From assembly GCA_964400125.1 (NCBI GenBank), contig CAYNSR010000005.1, positions 124,001-188,000 of the forward strand: DNA of 64,000 bases. The letters are read 5' to 3'. The DNA comes from Micavibrio sp964400125 (lineage in GTDB: Bacteria > Pseudomonadota > Alphaproteobacteria > Micavibrionales > Micavibrionaceae). A model generated the notes under the pieces. That model worked only from the letters and a program-made list of their open reading frames with translations, made no database searches and was not told where the DNA came from. Positions 26,258 through 35,280 of the stretch are shown one piece after another. Each line of letters begins with the position of its first letter. The stretch's first letter is position 1. A program made the position numbers and the translations under genes.

Positions 26258-28806
26258 AAAACCGGAACCTTCCCCCGCTCGTCCGTTTTCGCGTTGCCGC
26301 CCTGCGCGGCGTTGCGGCCTTTTATCTCGTGGCCGAAAATACCGTGCGCGCCCTGTGGCCGTTTGCCCTGTGGTGCGCCACCTTCGCCAGCCTGTGGCTG
26401 TTCCAGATACCGCAATGGTTCGGGCAAACCGTGGAAATCGGCGTTGCCGTGATTTTTCTGGCCGGGGCCGGGTACGGGTTGTGGCGCGGCCTATCGTCCC
26501 TGCGCCTTCCCCGCCACGGCGACATTACCCGCCGCATCGAACAGGACAACCACCTGTCGCACCGTCCGTTAAGCGGACTGGAGGACTCCCTCGCCAATCC
26601 CGCCCACCATGAAACGCGCCGTCTGTGGTCGTTATGGCAGGATCGCCTGCATCCGGCCCTGCTGTCGCTGCAATGGCCGCGCATGCGCGGCGTCATGGCG
26701 CAATGCGATCCCTATGCCCTGCGTGCGCTGGTTTTGTGCCTGCTCCTGATTTCCCTGATCGTCGCGGGCGGAACATGGGACATGCGGCTGCGCCACGGCC
26801 TGATGCCCTTTGCCTTCAACAAAACCGCCGCCCCATCCGAAAATGTGGTCCTGTGGATCACGCCGCCCGCCTATACCGGTAAACCGCAAATCACACTCAA
26901 GGGCTTCGGCAAAAAGGGCCAACCCCTCAGCATCCCCGAAGGCAGTATTATCAAGGCCCGCGTCACGGGATGGGTCGGTACGCCTGAACTCCTCTTCGAT
27001 GACGCGGCCTATCCCATGACCCCGCTGGGCAAGGGCAGCTACGGCATTGAAAAAACGCTTGAAAAATCATCGACGCTGGCCATCCGCCAGATGTATATCC
27101 CGCGCAGCCGCTGGCCGATCGTTTTCGTCCCCGACCTGCCGCCATCCATTACCCTGACGGGGGAACCGGAAATCCAGCCACGCGGCGAAATCATCCTGCC
27201 GCTACAGGTCCATGACGATTACGGCGTCGAAAACATGACCGCCGCAATCATCCTCGACAAACCCGTAGATGACACGGCCATGGGCGGGCCGTTCCATGAA
27301 ACCCGTACGGTCATGAGCCCCGCCGCAATCCATATGGATTTCAAACCGGAATTCGATCTCGCCTGGCACCCCTGGGCCGGGCAGCCGGTCATTGTCCGCC
27401 TTGGCATCACCGACCACAAGGGGCAAACGGCATCCCTGCCCGATTTGAAATTGACCCTGCCGGAACGCGCCTTCAAGCACCCTGTCGCCCGCAGGCTGGT
27501 GGAATTGCGCAAACGGCTGATCTGGACGCCTGAGGCCGCGTCCGGAAACGTCCTCCACACGCTGGAATCCATCATGGTGCAGCCGGATTCCTATCATCGT
27601 GATCCTGTCGTTTTTCTGGCCCTGCGCTCCGCCTCGGGGCGGCTGTTCTACAGCGCAGGCAATCGCGGGGCCGTCGCCGCGGTGATTGAGCTGCTTTGGG
27701 ACACGGCCCTGCGGATCGAAGACGGGAATTTCTCCATCGCCCAGCGCAATCTGCGCGATGCGCAAAAGGCCCTGCAGGATGCGCTTGCGAACCCTGAATC
27801 GACCGCCGATGAAATTGCCGCGAAAATGGACCAGCTCCGCATGGCGATGGCGAACTATATGCAGGAAATGTTCCGCGAACTGCAAAAACAAATCTCGGAA
27901 TCCGGCGCGGAAATGCCGATCATGTCGCCGGAAGCAATGATGCAGCATATCAGCCCCGAAGACATCGCCGCCTTCCTCGACAAAATGCAGGCCGAAGCCA
28001 TGAGCGGCGACCGCAATTCCGCCCGCGAAATGCTGGCGCAGATGGAACGGATGATGAATATGCTTGATCCTTCCGCCATGCAGACTGGCATGCCGCAGGA
28101 CATGAAGGATATGATGGAATCCGCCCAGAAAATTCAGGAACTGATCGAACGGCAAAAAGCCCTGCTTGCCGATACGCAGGCCAGAGCCGGGGACATCAAC
28201 CAGCAACAATCCTATAGCCAGCCCTTGCCGCCCAATGCCGAGTTGATGAAACAATGGGGCATTACCGACCTGCCGCCCCAGCCGCAGGAAACCCGTCAGG
28301 GGCAAAACGCGCCAAGGCGCGAGATTGACACGACGGGAAGCAAGGCGGAACAGGATTCCTTGCGCGAATTTCTGGGCGAAATCATGCTGGAGATGGGTGA
28401 AAAACTCGGCCAAATCCCCAACAGCATGGCAAAGGCAGACCACGCAATGCGCGGGGCCTCCACGGCGCTGGGGCACAACAGCCCCGGAGATTCCATCCCC
28501 CATCAGGAAGCCGCCATCCAGCACCTGAGCGAAGGCCAGCAACAACTCAGCCAGCAACTCGCCCAGCGCATGAAACAGATGATGATGTTTTCCTTCGGCA
28601 TGGGCAGCCGCACCGATCCGCTGGGCCGCCCGATGGAAGACGGCGAAGGCAATAACCCGTGGTCAGCCTCAAAGGTCAAAATCCCCGACAAGGCCGAACG
28701 CCGCCGCGTACAGGAAATCCTCGAGGAACTGCGCAAAAAATCCGGCGAACTGCAACGCCCCGCCTACGAACTGGATTATTATCGGCGACTGATGCGACAA
28801 TTTTAA
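26254..28806 (+). CDS. TIGR02302 / DUF4175 family membrane protein
   Basis: An 850-residue protein of an alphaproteobacterial family commonly found after lysA. Three hydrophobic segments occupy the N-terminal 180 residues (around 30-53, 60-80 and 148-168). A predicted periplasmic beta-rich domain follows (VVLWITPPAYTGKP, VHDDYGVENMTAA). The second half is helical and rich in Gln, Met and Glu, for example LAQMERMMNMLDPSAM, ending in a basic helix. The biochemical role is not known. ATGA overlap with lysA implies coupling. It is convergent with the zinc-ribbon gene across a palindromic element. Confidence 0.85.
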   Translation: MKNRNLPPLVRFRVAALRGVAAFYLVAENTVRALWPFALWCATFASLWLFQIPQWFGQTVEIGVAVIFLAGAGYGLWRGLSSLRLPRHGDITRRIEQDNHLSHRPLSGLEDSLANPAHHETRRLWSLWQDRLHPALLSLQWPRMRGVMAQCDPYALRALVLCLLLISLIVAGGTWDMRLRHGLMPFAFNKTAAPSENVVLWITPPAYTGKPQITLKGFGKKGQPLSIPEGSIIKARVTGWVGTPELLFDDAAYPMTPLGKGSYGIEKTLEKSSTLAIRQMYIPRSRWPIVFVPDLPPSITLTGEPEIQPRGEIILPLQVHDDYGVENMTAAIILDKPVDDTAMGGPFHETRTVMSPAAIHMDFKPEFDLAWHPWAGQPVIVRLGITDHKGQTASLPDLKLTLPERAFKHPVARRLVELRKRLIWTPEAASGNVLHTLESIMVQPDSYHRDPVVFLALRSASGRLFYSAGNRGAVAAVIELLWDTALRIEDGNFSIAQRNLRDAQKALQDALANPESTADEIAAKMDQLRMAMANYMQEMFRELQKQISESGAEMPIMSPEAMMQHISPEDIAAFLDKMQAEAMSGDRNSAREMLAQMERMMNMLDPSAMQTGMPQDMKDMMESAQKIQELIERQKALLADTQARAGDINQQQSYSQPLPPNAELMKQWGITDLPPQPQETRQGQNAPRREIDTTGSKAEQDSLREFLGEIMLEMGEKLGQIPNSMAKADHAMRGASTALGHNSPGDSIPHQEAAIQHLSEGQQQLSQQLAQRMKQMMMFSFGMGSRTDPLGRPMEDGEGNNPWSASKVKIPDKAERRRVQEILEELRKKSGELQRPAYELDYYRRLMRQF

Positions 28807-28829
28807 TTCGGTTACAGTAACCTTAATTA
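28807..28829. repeat. 23-bp element containing palindrome GGTTACAGTAACC, copy 1
   Basis: Identical over 23 bp to 42712-42734. Both copies sit where two convergent genes meet, and here the element includes the stop codon of the minus-strand gene. The core is a 13-bp palindrome. Confidence 0.9.
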
Positions 28830-29582
28830 CTCGACCGCAAACCGGACATTCACTTCCTTCGTTTCCCCCGGCAAATTGTCGAAGGTCGTCTGAAAGGGCA
28901 ATGTTTCTTCCGGGCCAATCGCATTGCGATCAAACGCCACAAGCCAGCTTTCCACAAGATCGCGTTCCGAACGCCGTAGGGTAACGCGCACTTTAGGCAA
29001 TGCCGCCTCGCGCGCATGCAGGTTGATGACGTTGCCATTGACGACAAGATGATACTGCCCGTTGGCATCCGGAGTTGCCGTCGCCGTGATGCGATCGAAA
29101 ATCAACCCTTCCCCCGGAACGGCCACGGGCAGGCCCACCATGGAATACACCAATGCCGCAGGCTGCCACATCTGCACCACGCGATCGCGCAGGACAACCA
29201 TTCCGGCCAGTATCACCAGCACAATCACCGCAACGCCGACCAGCGCATGGACGACACCGCGATCAAAATTGCGGGGCGCTCCAGAACGGGTCAGGACAGG
29301 AACAGACGACCCGTCCGGAACCGGCCTCACCCCTTCCGGGATCGGCTCAAGATTTTCATCATCCATCAGGCTGCGGAAATCGGGTTTTGGTTCATCATCG
29401 AAAGCGATCTCGCCATCTTCGTCGCCATCTTCGTCGCCGTCTTCTTCGTCTTCGACGTCATCCACGGATTCCTGAAACCACTCATACCCGCAAACGCCGC
29501 AACGGACTTTCCGCCCCGACACCCCCAGTAAAAGGGATGCCAGCAGGTACCTTGCATTACATTTTTCGCAGGTGATAATCAT
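28827..29582 (-). CDS. Zinc-ribbon (MJ0042-type) membrane protein
   Basis: A 251-residue protein beginning with an MJ0042-type zinc finger: CEKCNARY at the N-terminus and RCGVCGYEW about 25 residues later. A very acidic stretch (DEEDGDEDGDEDGE) follows, then one membrane helix (VGVAVIVLVILAGMVVL) and a C-terminal beta-rich domain with YHLVVNGNVIN, resembling the DUF3426 region. The same family lies next to ftsE in other alphaproteobacteria, but here it is on the opposite strand to ftsEX. Its role is unknown; it may be a cytoplasmic sensor linked to a periplasmic domain. Confidence 0.82.
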   Translation of the reverse strand: MIITCEKCNARYLLASLLLGVSGRKVRCGVCGYEWFQESVDDVEDEEDGDEDGDEDGEIAFDDEPKPDFRSLMDDENLEPIPEGVRPVPDGSSVPVLTRSGAPRNFDRGVVHALVGVAVIVLVILAGMVVLRDRVVQMWQPAALVYSMVGLPVAVPGEGLIFDRITATATPDANGQYHLVVNGNVINLHAREAALPKVRVTLRRSERDLVESWLVAFDRNAIGPEETLPFQTTFDNLPGETKEVNVRFAVE

Positions 29583-29638
29583 GCCGGATGCGGGGTTAGG
29601 GTGTTGTTTCTCCGGAATTAGTATATAGAGTCTCTCTC

Positions 29639-30424
29639 ATGTGCAGCAAGGCGACTGAAAAGACTGGCTTTTTTTATACACGCGGGATTGCGAAAACCTG
29701 CGTTACGACCCTGTTTTTCATTTTTATCGCAAATATAGCCCTTGCGGAGGCCCCCTGCCCGGCGACCGACGCGACATGCCAGCTTCCCCGCCTCGAATCT
29801 CTGAGTGCAAAAATCACTGAAGCCAGTTGGCGCGACCAGACCTATCGCGAAATCGCCAAGCTCTATATGGCCCACGGCAACGCCGATGCCGCGCTGGCCC
29901 TCTTGCCGAAAATCGAATCCCGCGACACCCGCGCCCTGACGATCCGTGGAATCGGCATGGAAGCGGCCCGGCTGAAAATGCCGCAGGAAAGCCTGAACGC
30001 GATTTTCACGGCGCTGCGCACCGAGGCTGACAAAATCGACCACCCCCCTTCGCACGGGATCGCCCTGACCTATATCGCCATGGCGCAGGCCTTCGCCGGG
30101 GATGATACGGGGGCCTTTGCCACGGCAAAATCCATGACCAATGACGCGCTCCGCCACAAGGCCTTTGCGGAAAGCGCCGAAATTCAGGCCGAACGCGGGG
30201 ATCTGTCCCCGGCGCTCGAAAGTCTTGCCGCCATCGACAGCGATTCATTCCGCAACAAGGCGCATTTGACTGTTGCAAAAATTTTTGCGGACAAAAAATA
30301 TTACGACCACGCCATGGCAACGGTTGAGAAAATTACCAATGATTACCAAAAATCTCAGGCCCTGCTCTACATCATGGCCCGGCAAATCACCCCCGCAGAA
30401 GTCACTCTGGGCATCCGGGAGTAA
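29639..30424 (+). CDS. Exported helical-repeat (TPR-like) protein, first gene of the ftsEX operon
   Basis: A 261-residue protein with an N-terminal signal peptide (TCVTTLFFIFIANIALAEA), then Cys residues and repeated helix pairs that resemble tetratricopeptide units: YREIAKLYMAHGNADAALALL, AMAQAFAGDDTGAFATA and AEIQAERGDLSPALESL. It starts an operon with two bases before ftsE. No named family is assigned. Its position suggests a periplasmic helper of FtsEX or the cell wall, which is inference. Confidence 0.75.
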   Translation: MCSKATEKTGFFYTRGIAKTCVTTLFFIFIANIALAEAPCPATDATCQLPRLESLSAKITEASWRDQTYREIAKLYMAHGNADAALALLPKIESRDTRALTIRGIGMEAARLKMPQESLNAIFTALRTEADKIDHPPSHGIALTYIAMAQAFAGDDTGAFATAKSMTNDALRHKAFAESAEIQAERGDLSPALESLAAIDSDSFRNKAHLTVAKIFADKKYYDHAMATVEKITNDYQKSQALLYIMARQITPAEVTLGIRE

Positions 30425-30426
30425 TC

Positions 30427-31140
30427 ATGATCCGTTATGACCATGTCGGCCTGCGCTACGGGATCGGCCCCGAGGTTCTCGGCGATATTACATTTGCGCT
30501 TGAACCCGGGTCGTTTCATTTCCTGACGGGGCCGAGCGGGGCGGGGAAAACATCGCTGATGTCCCTGCTGTATCTTGGCCGCCGCCCGACACGCGGGATC
30601 ATTTCCATGTTCGGCCAAGCCATCGGGGGTTTAAGCCGCGAACAGATGGTCCCGATCCGCCAGCGCATCGGCGTTGTTTATCAGGATTTTCGCCTGCTCA
30701 ACCACCTCTCCGGCTTCGACAATGTCGCCCTGCCCCTGCGTATTGCCGGACGTCCGGAAAAGGAAATCAAAAACAACGTCGAGGAGCTGATGCACTGGGT
30801 CGGCCTTGGCGATCATATGAGCGCCCAGCCCAATACCATGTCCGGCGGCCAGCAACAACGCATCGCGATTGCCCGCGCCGTCATCACCCGCCCCCGCCTT
30901 TTGCTGGCGGATGAGCCGACAGGGAACCTCGACGATGAAATCGGTTTTCGTCTGCTGCACCTGTTTGAACAACTCAACCGCATGGGCACGACCATCGTCA
31001 TTGCCACCCACAACACCGCCATGATGGAAAAATTCAGCCACCCGCGCATGATTCTGGAAGGGGGACATCTGCGCATCGACCAACCCATGATCCCCGCCGC
31101 CCTGCGCCCAGACCCCGAACCAATGGAAGGTGTGGCATGA
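30427..31140 (+). CDS. ftsE: Cell-division ABC ATPase FtsE
   Basis: Cytoplasmic ATPase that pairs with FtsX to activate periplasmic murein hydrolases at the septum. Walker A GPSGAGKT is at residues 35-42, the Q-loop is VYQDFRLL, the signature is MSGGQQQRIAIARA, and Walker B is LLADEPTGNLD, the latter being characteristic of FtsE. The C-terminus is slightly long (237 residues). It overlaps ftsX by ATGA. In other bacteria FtsEX acts on EnvC; an envC gene is at 54396. Confidence 0.93.
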   Translation: MIRYDHVGLRYGIGPEVLGDITFALEPGSFHFLTGPSGAGKTSLMSLLYLGRRPTRGIISMFGQAIGGLSREQMVPIRQRIGVVYQDFRLLNHLSGFDNVALPLRIAGRPEKEIKNNVEELMHWVGLGDHMSAQPNTMSGGQQQRIAIARAVITRPRLLLADEPTGNLDDEIGFRLLHLFEQLNRMGTTIVIATHNTAMMEKFSHPRMILEGGHLRIDQPMIPAALRPDPEPMEGVA

Positions 31141-32066
31141 AAAAACGTGAACGCACCATTGGCCGCGCCGAAAAACGCCGCTATGACCTGCCGCTGAACA
31201 AGGGGGCAGGCACCGGGTTCCTGATTACGCTGATTGCGCTGATGACCTTTCTCGGGCTGATGTCGGTGGCGTCGTCCTTTGCGCTGGGCGAAATGACCAA
31301 CCGCTGGTCGTCGGGCCTTGAAAACCGCATTACCATCGAAATTCCGGCACAAAACGCCGACGGCACGCTGATGTCCCGGGAAAATGTCTTTACCCTCACC
31401 CGCAGCGTCGCGAACGCATTGCACAAACAACCGGGAATCAAGACCATACAGGTCCTCAGCAACGAAGAAATCGGCGCCTTGGTCGAACCGTGGCTGGGCA
31501 AGGATTTTCTCGGCGGCGAATTTCCCATACCCGGAATCATCGCGCTGGAAGTTGAAGATGCCGATTCCAAAACGCTCCAGAACATTCACACACGAATCAA
31601 GGGCGTTGCCGAAAATGCGCGTATCGATACGCATGAGGCATGGCTGAATGATCTGCTGCGCTTTACCGGCGCATTGCAACTCGCGGCCATCATCCTTGTC
31701 GTCGTGATCGGGGTGACGACTGTGACCGCCGTCGCCGGGGCCGTGCGGGCCCGCCTCGACATCAACCGCGCAGAGGTGGAATTGCTGCATCTTATGGGGG
31801 CCACCGACCGCTACATTACCCGCCAGTTCCAGCGTCATTCGCTGATTCTGGCGCTGAAGGGCGGGGTGGCCGGAACGATCATGGGTGCGCTCGTCATGCT
31901 GGCCATCGGCTGGATCGCCGGGGAAATGGGCGTTGCCATCCTGCCTGATTTTTCATTGACGCCCGTTCAAATCGGCATCCTTGCGCTGACGCCGTTTCTG
32001 GCAGCATTGATTGCCGCCGCCACGGCGCACCGCACAGTTCTCAAGGTGTTATCGACATTCCCATGA
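31137..32066 (+). CDS. ftsX: Cell-division permease-like protein FtsX
   Basis: Partner of FtsE with four membrane helices: one after the basic N-terminus (GFLITLIALMTFLGLMSVAS), then an extracytoplasmic domain (about residues 60-170) that would contact a murein hydrolase activator, and three helices in the C-terminal half including AAIILVVVIGVTTVTAVAGAV. The stretch VELLHLMGATDRYITRQFQRH is the usual FtsX cytoplasmic loop. Overlaps ftsE and the next gene by ATGA. Confidence 0.92.
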   Translation: MKKRERTIGRAEKRRYDLPLNKGAGTGFLITLIALMTFLGLMSVASSFALGEMTNRWSSGLENRITIEIPAQNADGTLMSRENVFTLTRSVANALHKQPGIKTIQVLSNEEIGALVEPWLGKDFLGGEFPIPGIIALEVEDADSKTLQNIHTRIKGVAENARIDTHEAWLNDLLRFTGALQLAAIILVVVIGVTTVTAVAGAVRARLDINRAEVELLHLMGATDRYITRQFQRHSLILALKGGVAGTIMGALVMLAIGWIAGEMGVAILPDFSLTPVQIGILALTPFLAALIAAATAHRTVLKVLSTFP

Positions 32067-32683
32067 TCTATCAGAAATTTCTCCGCATTTTTCGTCTTCT
32101 GGGCGTGTCCATCGGCGCGATGCTGTGGGTATGGATTTTTGGTTATGTCCTGTTCCTGATGGGTGTGACGTTTGTGACCCCGCACCTGCCCGATGAAAAA
32201 ACAGACGCCATCATCGTCCTGACCGGGGGGCAAAACCGCATCAATACCGGCCTTGCCCTGCTGGAAAGCGGGCAGGCAGACCACCTCTTCATCTCCGGCG
32301 TCAATCCGGGCGTGACAATTGAACAACTGGTCAAATATTGGAACCCCGATATCGAAACCATCCCCTGCTGCATCGCGCTGGGCTATGCCGCCAGCAACAC
32401 CGAAGGCAACGCCAAGGAAAGCAGCAAATGGGTGCGGGACATGGACATAAAATCCATCCGCCTCGTCACATCCAACTACCACCTGCCGCGCGCATGGCTG
32501 GAATTCAGCCACGCCCTGCCGCGCCGTGCCATCATCACCCACCCGATCCGTTCCGACAGCCTCGCCGACGGAAGCCGTTCGCACATGAAACTCAGTTTTG
32601 CGGAATATAACAAAACGCTTCTGACATGGGTCAGGCTCTATATCTACCCGTGGGACCACATCGTGAAAATCAGCCAATGGTAA
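32063..32683 (+). CDS. YdcF/DUF218-family membrane protein
   Basis: A 206-residue protein with one N-terminal helix (VSIGAMLWVWIFGYVLFLMG) and a DUF218 domain: DAIIVLTGGQNRINTGLALL, LFISGVNPG, the TEGNAKESSKWV stretch and LVTSNYHLPRAWLEF. Members such as SanA, ElyC and YdcF affect envelope integrity, but the reaction is unclear. It overlaps ftsX by 4 bp and plsC by 7 bp, placing it in the same operon. Confidence 0.87.
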   Translation: MIYQKFLRIFRLLGVSIGAMLWVWIFGYVLFLMGVTFVTPHLPDEKTDAIIVLTGGQNRINTGLALLESGQADHLFISGVNPGVTIEQLVKYWNPDIETIPCCIALGYAASNTEGNAKESSKWVRDMDIKSIRLVTSNYHLPRAWLEFSHALPRRAIITHPIRSDSLADGSRSHMKLSFAEYNKTLLTWVRLYIYPWDHIVKISQW

Positions 32684-33417
32684 AGAATTTTGAAATTCTG
32701 GCGCGCTCCATCGCCTTCAACATCGCCTTTTTCGGCCTGACGGCCATCATGGCGCTGTGCATGTTGCCGACCGTTTTTATGCCGCGCACCCAAGCCATGC
32801 GGATCGTATCCCTGTGGGTCAGAACGGTTTATCTGCTGGAACGCATTTTTTTAAATCTCGATTTCGAAGTGCGCGGACGTGAACACCTGCCGCAATCGGG
32901 GTCCTATCTGGTCGCTGCCAAGCATGAATCCGCCTATGAGACGATGAAATTGCACATCCTGTTCGACGATCCGGCCATTGTGCTGAAACAGGAACTCTTG
33001 AAAATTCCCGTCTGGGGCCTGTTCCTGAAAAAAATCGATCCTATCGCCATTGATCGTTCCAACCGCGAACATGCGCTGAAATCTCTGATCGCTGGGGCCT
33101 TGCATGTACGCGATCAGGGCAGACCAATCGTGATTTTCCCGCAAGGCACCCGCGTCGCCCCCGACACCCCCGTCGATAAAAAACCCTACAAGGCCGGCAT
33201 TGCAAAAATGGCCGAGGCCGCCGCCCTGCCGATTATTCCCATGGCCCTCAACACCGGAATGTTCTGGCCGCGCAATAGCTGGCTCAAACGGCCGGGAAAG
33301 GTGATTTTCGAATTCCTGCCGCCAATCGCTCCGGGACAACCAACGGCGGACATCATGAACGAATTGCAGACGTCACTGGAATCCACGTCCACCGCGCTGC
33401 GCGCTGAATCGCGATAA
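32677..33417 (+). CDS. plsC: 1-acyl-sn-glycerol-3-phosphate acyltransferase
   Basis: Membrane enzyme that adds the second acyl chain to lysophosphatidic acid. An N-terminal hydrophobic segment (SIAFNIAFFGLTAIMALCML) is followed by the acyltransferase motif H-x4-E in AAKHESAYETMKL (the HX4D site, with Glu as in many alphaproteobacterial members), then FPQGTRVAP, the substrate-binding motif. The start at 32677 overlaps the end of the DUF218 gene; the frame is open further upstream within that gene. Last gene of the ftsEX operon. Confidence 0.9.
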   Translation: MVKNFEILARSIAFNIAFFGLTAIMALCMLPTVFMPRTQAMRIVSLWVRTVYLLERIFLNLDFEVRGREHLPQSGSYLVAAKHESAYETMKLHILFDDPAIVLKQELLKIPVWGLFLKKIDPIAIDRSNREHALKSLIAGALHVRDQGRPIVIFPQGTRVAPDTPVDKKPYKAGIAKMAEAAALPIIPMALNTGMFWPRNSWLKRPGKVIFEFLPPIAPGQPTADIMNELQTSLESTSTALRAESR

Positions 33418-33430
33418 ATGACACCGTAAT

Positions 33431-34327
33431 TTACGATTTTTTTACCGGCGGCATATCCTGCTTCGCCTGAATAACGCCACGGCGGATTTCGCGGGTGCGG
33501 GTGAACAGACTTTCCAGCGCTTCGCCGTCACCATAACGAATGGCTTTTTGCAGGCCCGTCAGGTCTTCAGTAAAGCGTTGCAGAATTTCAAGTACAGCGT
33601 CGCGGTTATTCAGGAAGACATCCCGCCACATCACCGGGTCCGATGCGGCGATCCGGGTAAAATCCCGAAAACCCCCGGCGGAAAATTTAATGACATCATC
33701 TTTCATATGCCGCTCGAGATCAGACGCGGTGCCGACAATCGTATAGGCGATCAAATGTGGCAAATGCGACGTAATCCCTAACACCAGATCATGCCGCCGC
33801 GCATCCATGATTTCGGTCTTTGCGCCAACGGCTTCCCACAGCGCGACGATTTTTTCCAGCGCCCGGACATCCGTATCCGGCATCGGGGTCAGGATCGACC
33901 AGCGGCCCTGAAACAATTCCGCAAACCCGGCATCGGGGCCGGAATGTTCTGTGCCTGAAATGGGGTGGCCGGGGATAAACTGAACATTTTGTGGAATATG
34001 CGGCATGACCGCATCAATGACCGCCTGCTTTACCGAACCGACATCCGTAACAATCGCCCCCGGCATCAGATGCGGGCCGATAGCCCTTGCCACCACGCCA
34101 TACGACCCGACCGGAATCGCCAGAATGACGAGATCGCACCCCGCCACCGCCAGTCCCGCATCGGTTGTGGCTTGCTGCGCAAGGCCCGTTTCGAGAACGC
34201 GGTCGCAAACATCCTGCGCGTTGTCTGCACAAACGATTTCCCCCGCCAGCGCATTTTTCTGAATAGCCCGTGCCAGAGACGACCCGATCAGCCCGAAGCC
34301 GATAATCGCAACACGATTGAATAGCAT
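33431..34327 (-). CDS. tyrA: Prephenate or arogenate dehydrogenase
   Basis: NAD(P)-dependent enzyme of tyrosine synthesis (TyrC type). The dinucleotide-binding motif is VAIIGFGLIGSSLARAIQ at the N-terminus, and PGHPISGTEHSGPDAG plus TSHLPHLIAYT are signature segments of the family. It starts at 34327, where its ATG overlaps the TGA of the chorismate mutase gene by one base. The frame is open further upstream, but only within that gene. Length 298 residues. Together with the next gene it forms an aromatic amino-acid unit. Confidence 0.92.
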   Translation of the reverse strand: MLFNRVAIIGFGLIGSSLARAIQKNALAGEIVCADNAQDVCDRVLETGLAQQATTDAGLAVAGCDLVILAIPVGSYGVVARAIGPHLMPGAIVTDVGSVKQAVIDAVMPHIPQNVQFIPGHPISGTEHSGPDAGFAELFQGRWSILTPMPDTDVRALEKIVALWEAVGAKTEIMDARRHDLVLGITSHLPHLIAYTIVGTASDLERHMKDDVIKFSAGGFRDFTRIAASDPVMWRDVFLNNRDAVLEILQRFTEDLTGLQKAIRYGDGEALESLFTRTREIRRGVIQAKQDMPPVKKS

Positions 34328-35223
34328 CACGCCGTTTTTTTCTTTCTCTGAATCGCATTGTCCTTCAAAAACGGCAGGAGCGGATATCCGCCCATCACAA
34401 CGCAGCGGCAAAATTCGTCTTCGAATTTCCCGAGGAATTCACCAATACGCGGATCATCAGCGCCAACATAACCTTCCACCTCGACCAGATGGACACTGCG
34501 GTTATTGACATTGTTGGTGCGGCTCGAATACAGGCTGAGCGCGGTAATCCCGACCGATTTCAGCTTGTCCACTGCCCGCGCGCGGCTGACCCCCTGATCC
34601 AGATCCAGCATCAGGAAGGAATGGTCGTCACCGCTGGGGCTGAATTGCATCTTACCGATCACCAGACAGCGATGATGTGGCAGAGTCGCCGGATCGCTAC
34701 GGTTTCCATAGGGCAGACGCACCATAATCTGCATGGTTTTTGCAGGATCTTCATGGGGTAGATAGCCCCACCACGGATTTTCCCCATCATCCTCCGGCCA
34801 CGGCAGGACGGCAAAACTGGCCTCATTATCGCGGATCATCGACACCGCCACCAGCGGATTGGCAACGTAATGCATCGGCATCACACCACCGAAATAACTG
34901 CGTGTCATATCGCCATATTTCTGGGCCTGATCGTCCGGCGCATAGATGACAACCTTCATCTCCGGATTTTGCAGCAAGGATACGGCGGCAACCAGTTCTC
35001 GCCAGATGCGCACCACGGCCGATTTTTGCAACGGCCCTTCGTGACGCTCCATCAACCTGCGCACGACCACAGCCTCGCGTTCCGGCTGGATCAGCGGAAT
35101 GCCCAGTTCTTTCTTGACGTTGCCGACCTGTAGCGCGAGATCAGCCCGCTTCATCAGCAAATCGTGGATTTGCCTGTCTACGCTGTCGATTTCTTTACGG
35201 ATCGTTTCGATGGGCGTGGTCAT
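34327..35223 (-). CDS. Chorismate mutase with dehydratase-like, ACT-like C-terminal part
   Basis: The N-terminal 90 residues are a type II chorismate mutase: IRKEIDSVDRQIHDLLMKRADLALQVGNVKK with the usual Arg, Lys and downstream E-R-E-A. The rest (about 200 residues) resembles the position of a prephenate dehydratase plus ACT domain, but the TRF signature is absent: the comparable region reads DDHSFLMLDLD. An ACT-like end is suggested by ALSLYSSRTNNVNNRSVHLVEVEGY. It converts chorismate to prephenate; dehydratase activity is doubtful. A TTG at 35235 is an alternative start. Coupled to tyrA. Confidence 0.8.
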   Translation of the reverse strand: MTTPIETIRKEIDSVDRQIHDLLMKRADLALQVGNVKKELGIPLIQPEREAVVVRRLMERHEGPLQKSAVVRIWRELVAAVSLLQNPEMKVVIYAPDDQAQKYGDMTRSYFGGVMPMHYVANPLVAVSMIRDNEASFAVLPWPEDDGENPWWGYLPHEDPAKTMQIMVRLPYGNRSDPATLPHHRCLVIGKMQFSPSGDDHSFLMLDLDQGVSRARAVDKLKSVGITALSLYSSRTNNVNNRSVHLVEVEGYVGADDPRIGEFLGKFEDEFCRCVVMGGYPLLPFLKDNAIQRKKKTA

Positions 35224-35280
35224 GATAGGCGTCAATATAATGCAAGCGGCCCCTTTGGGGAAGATGGTTAAAAACCCGTA

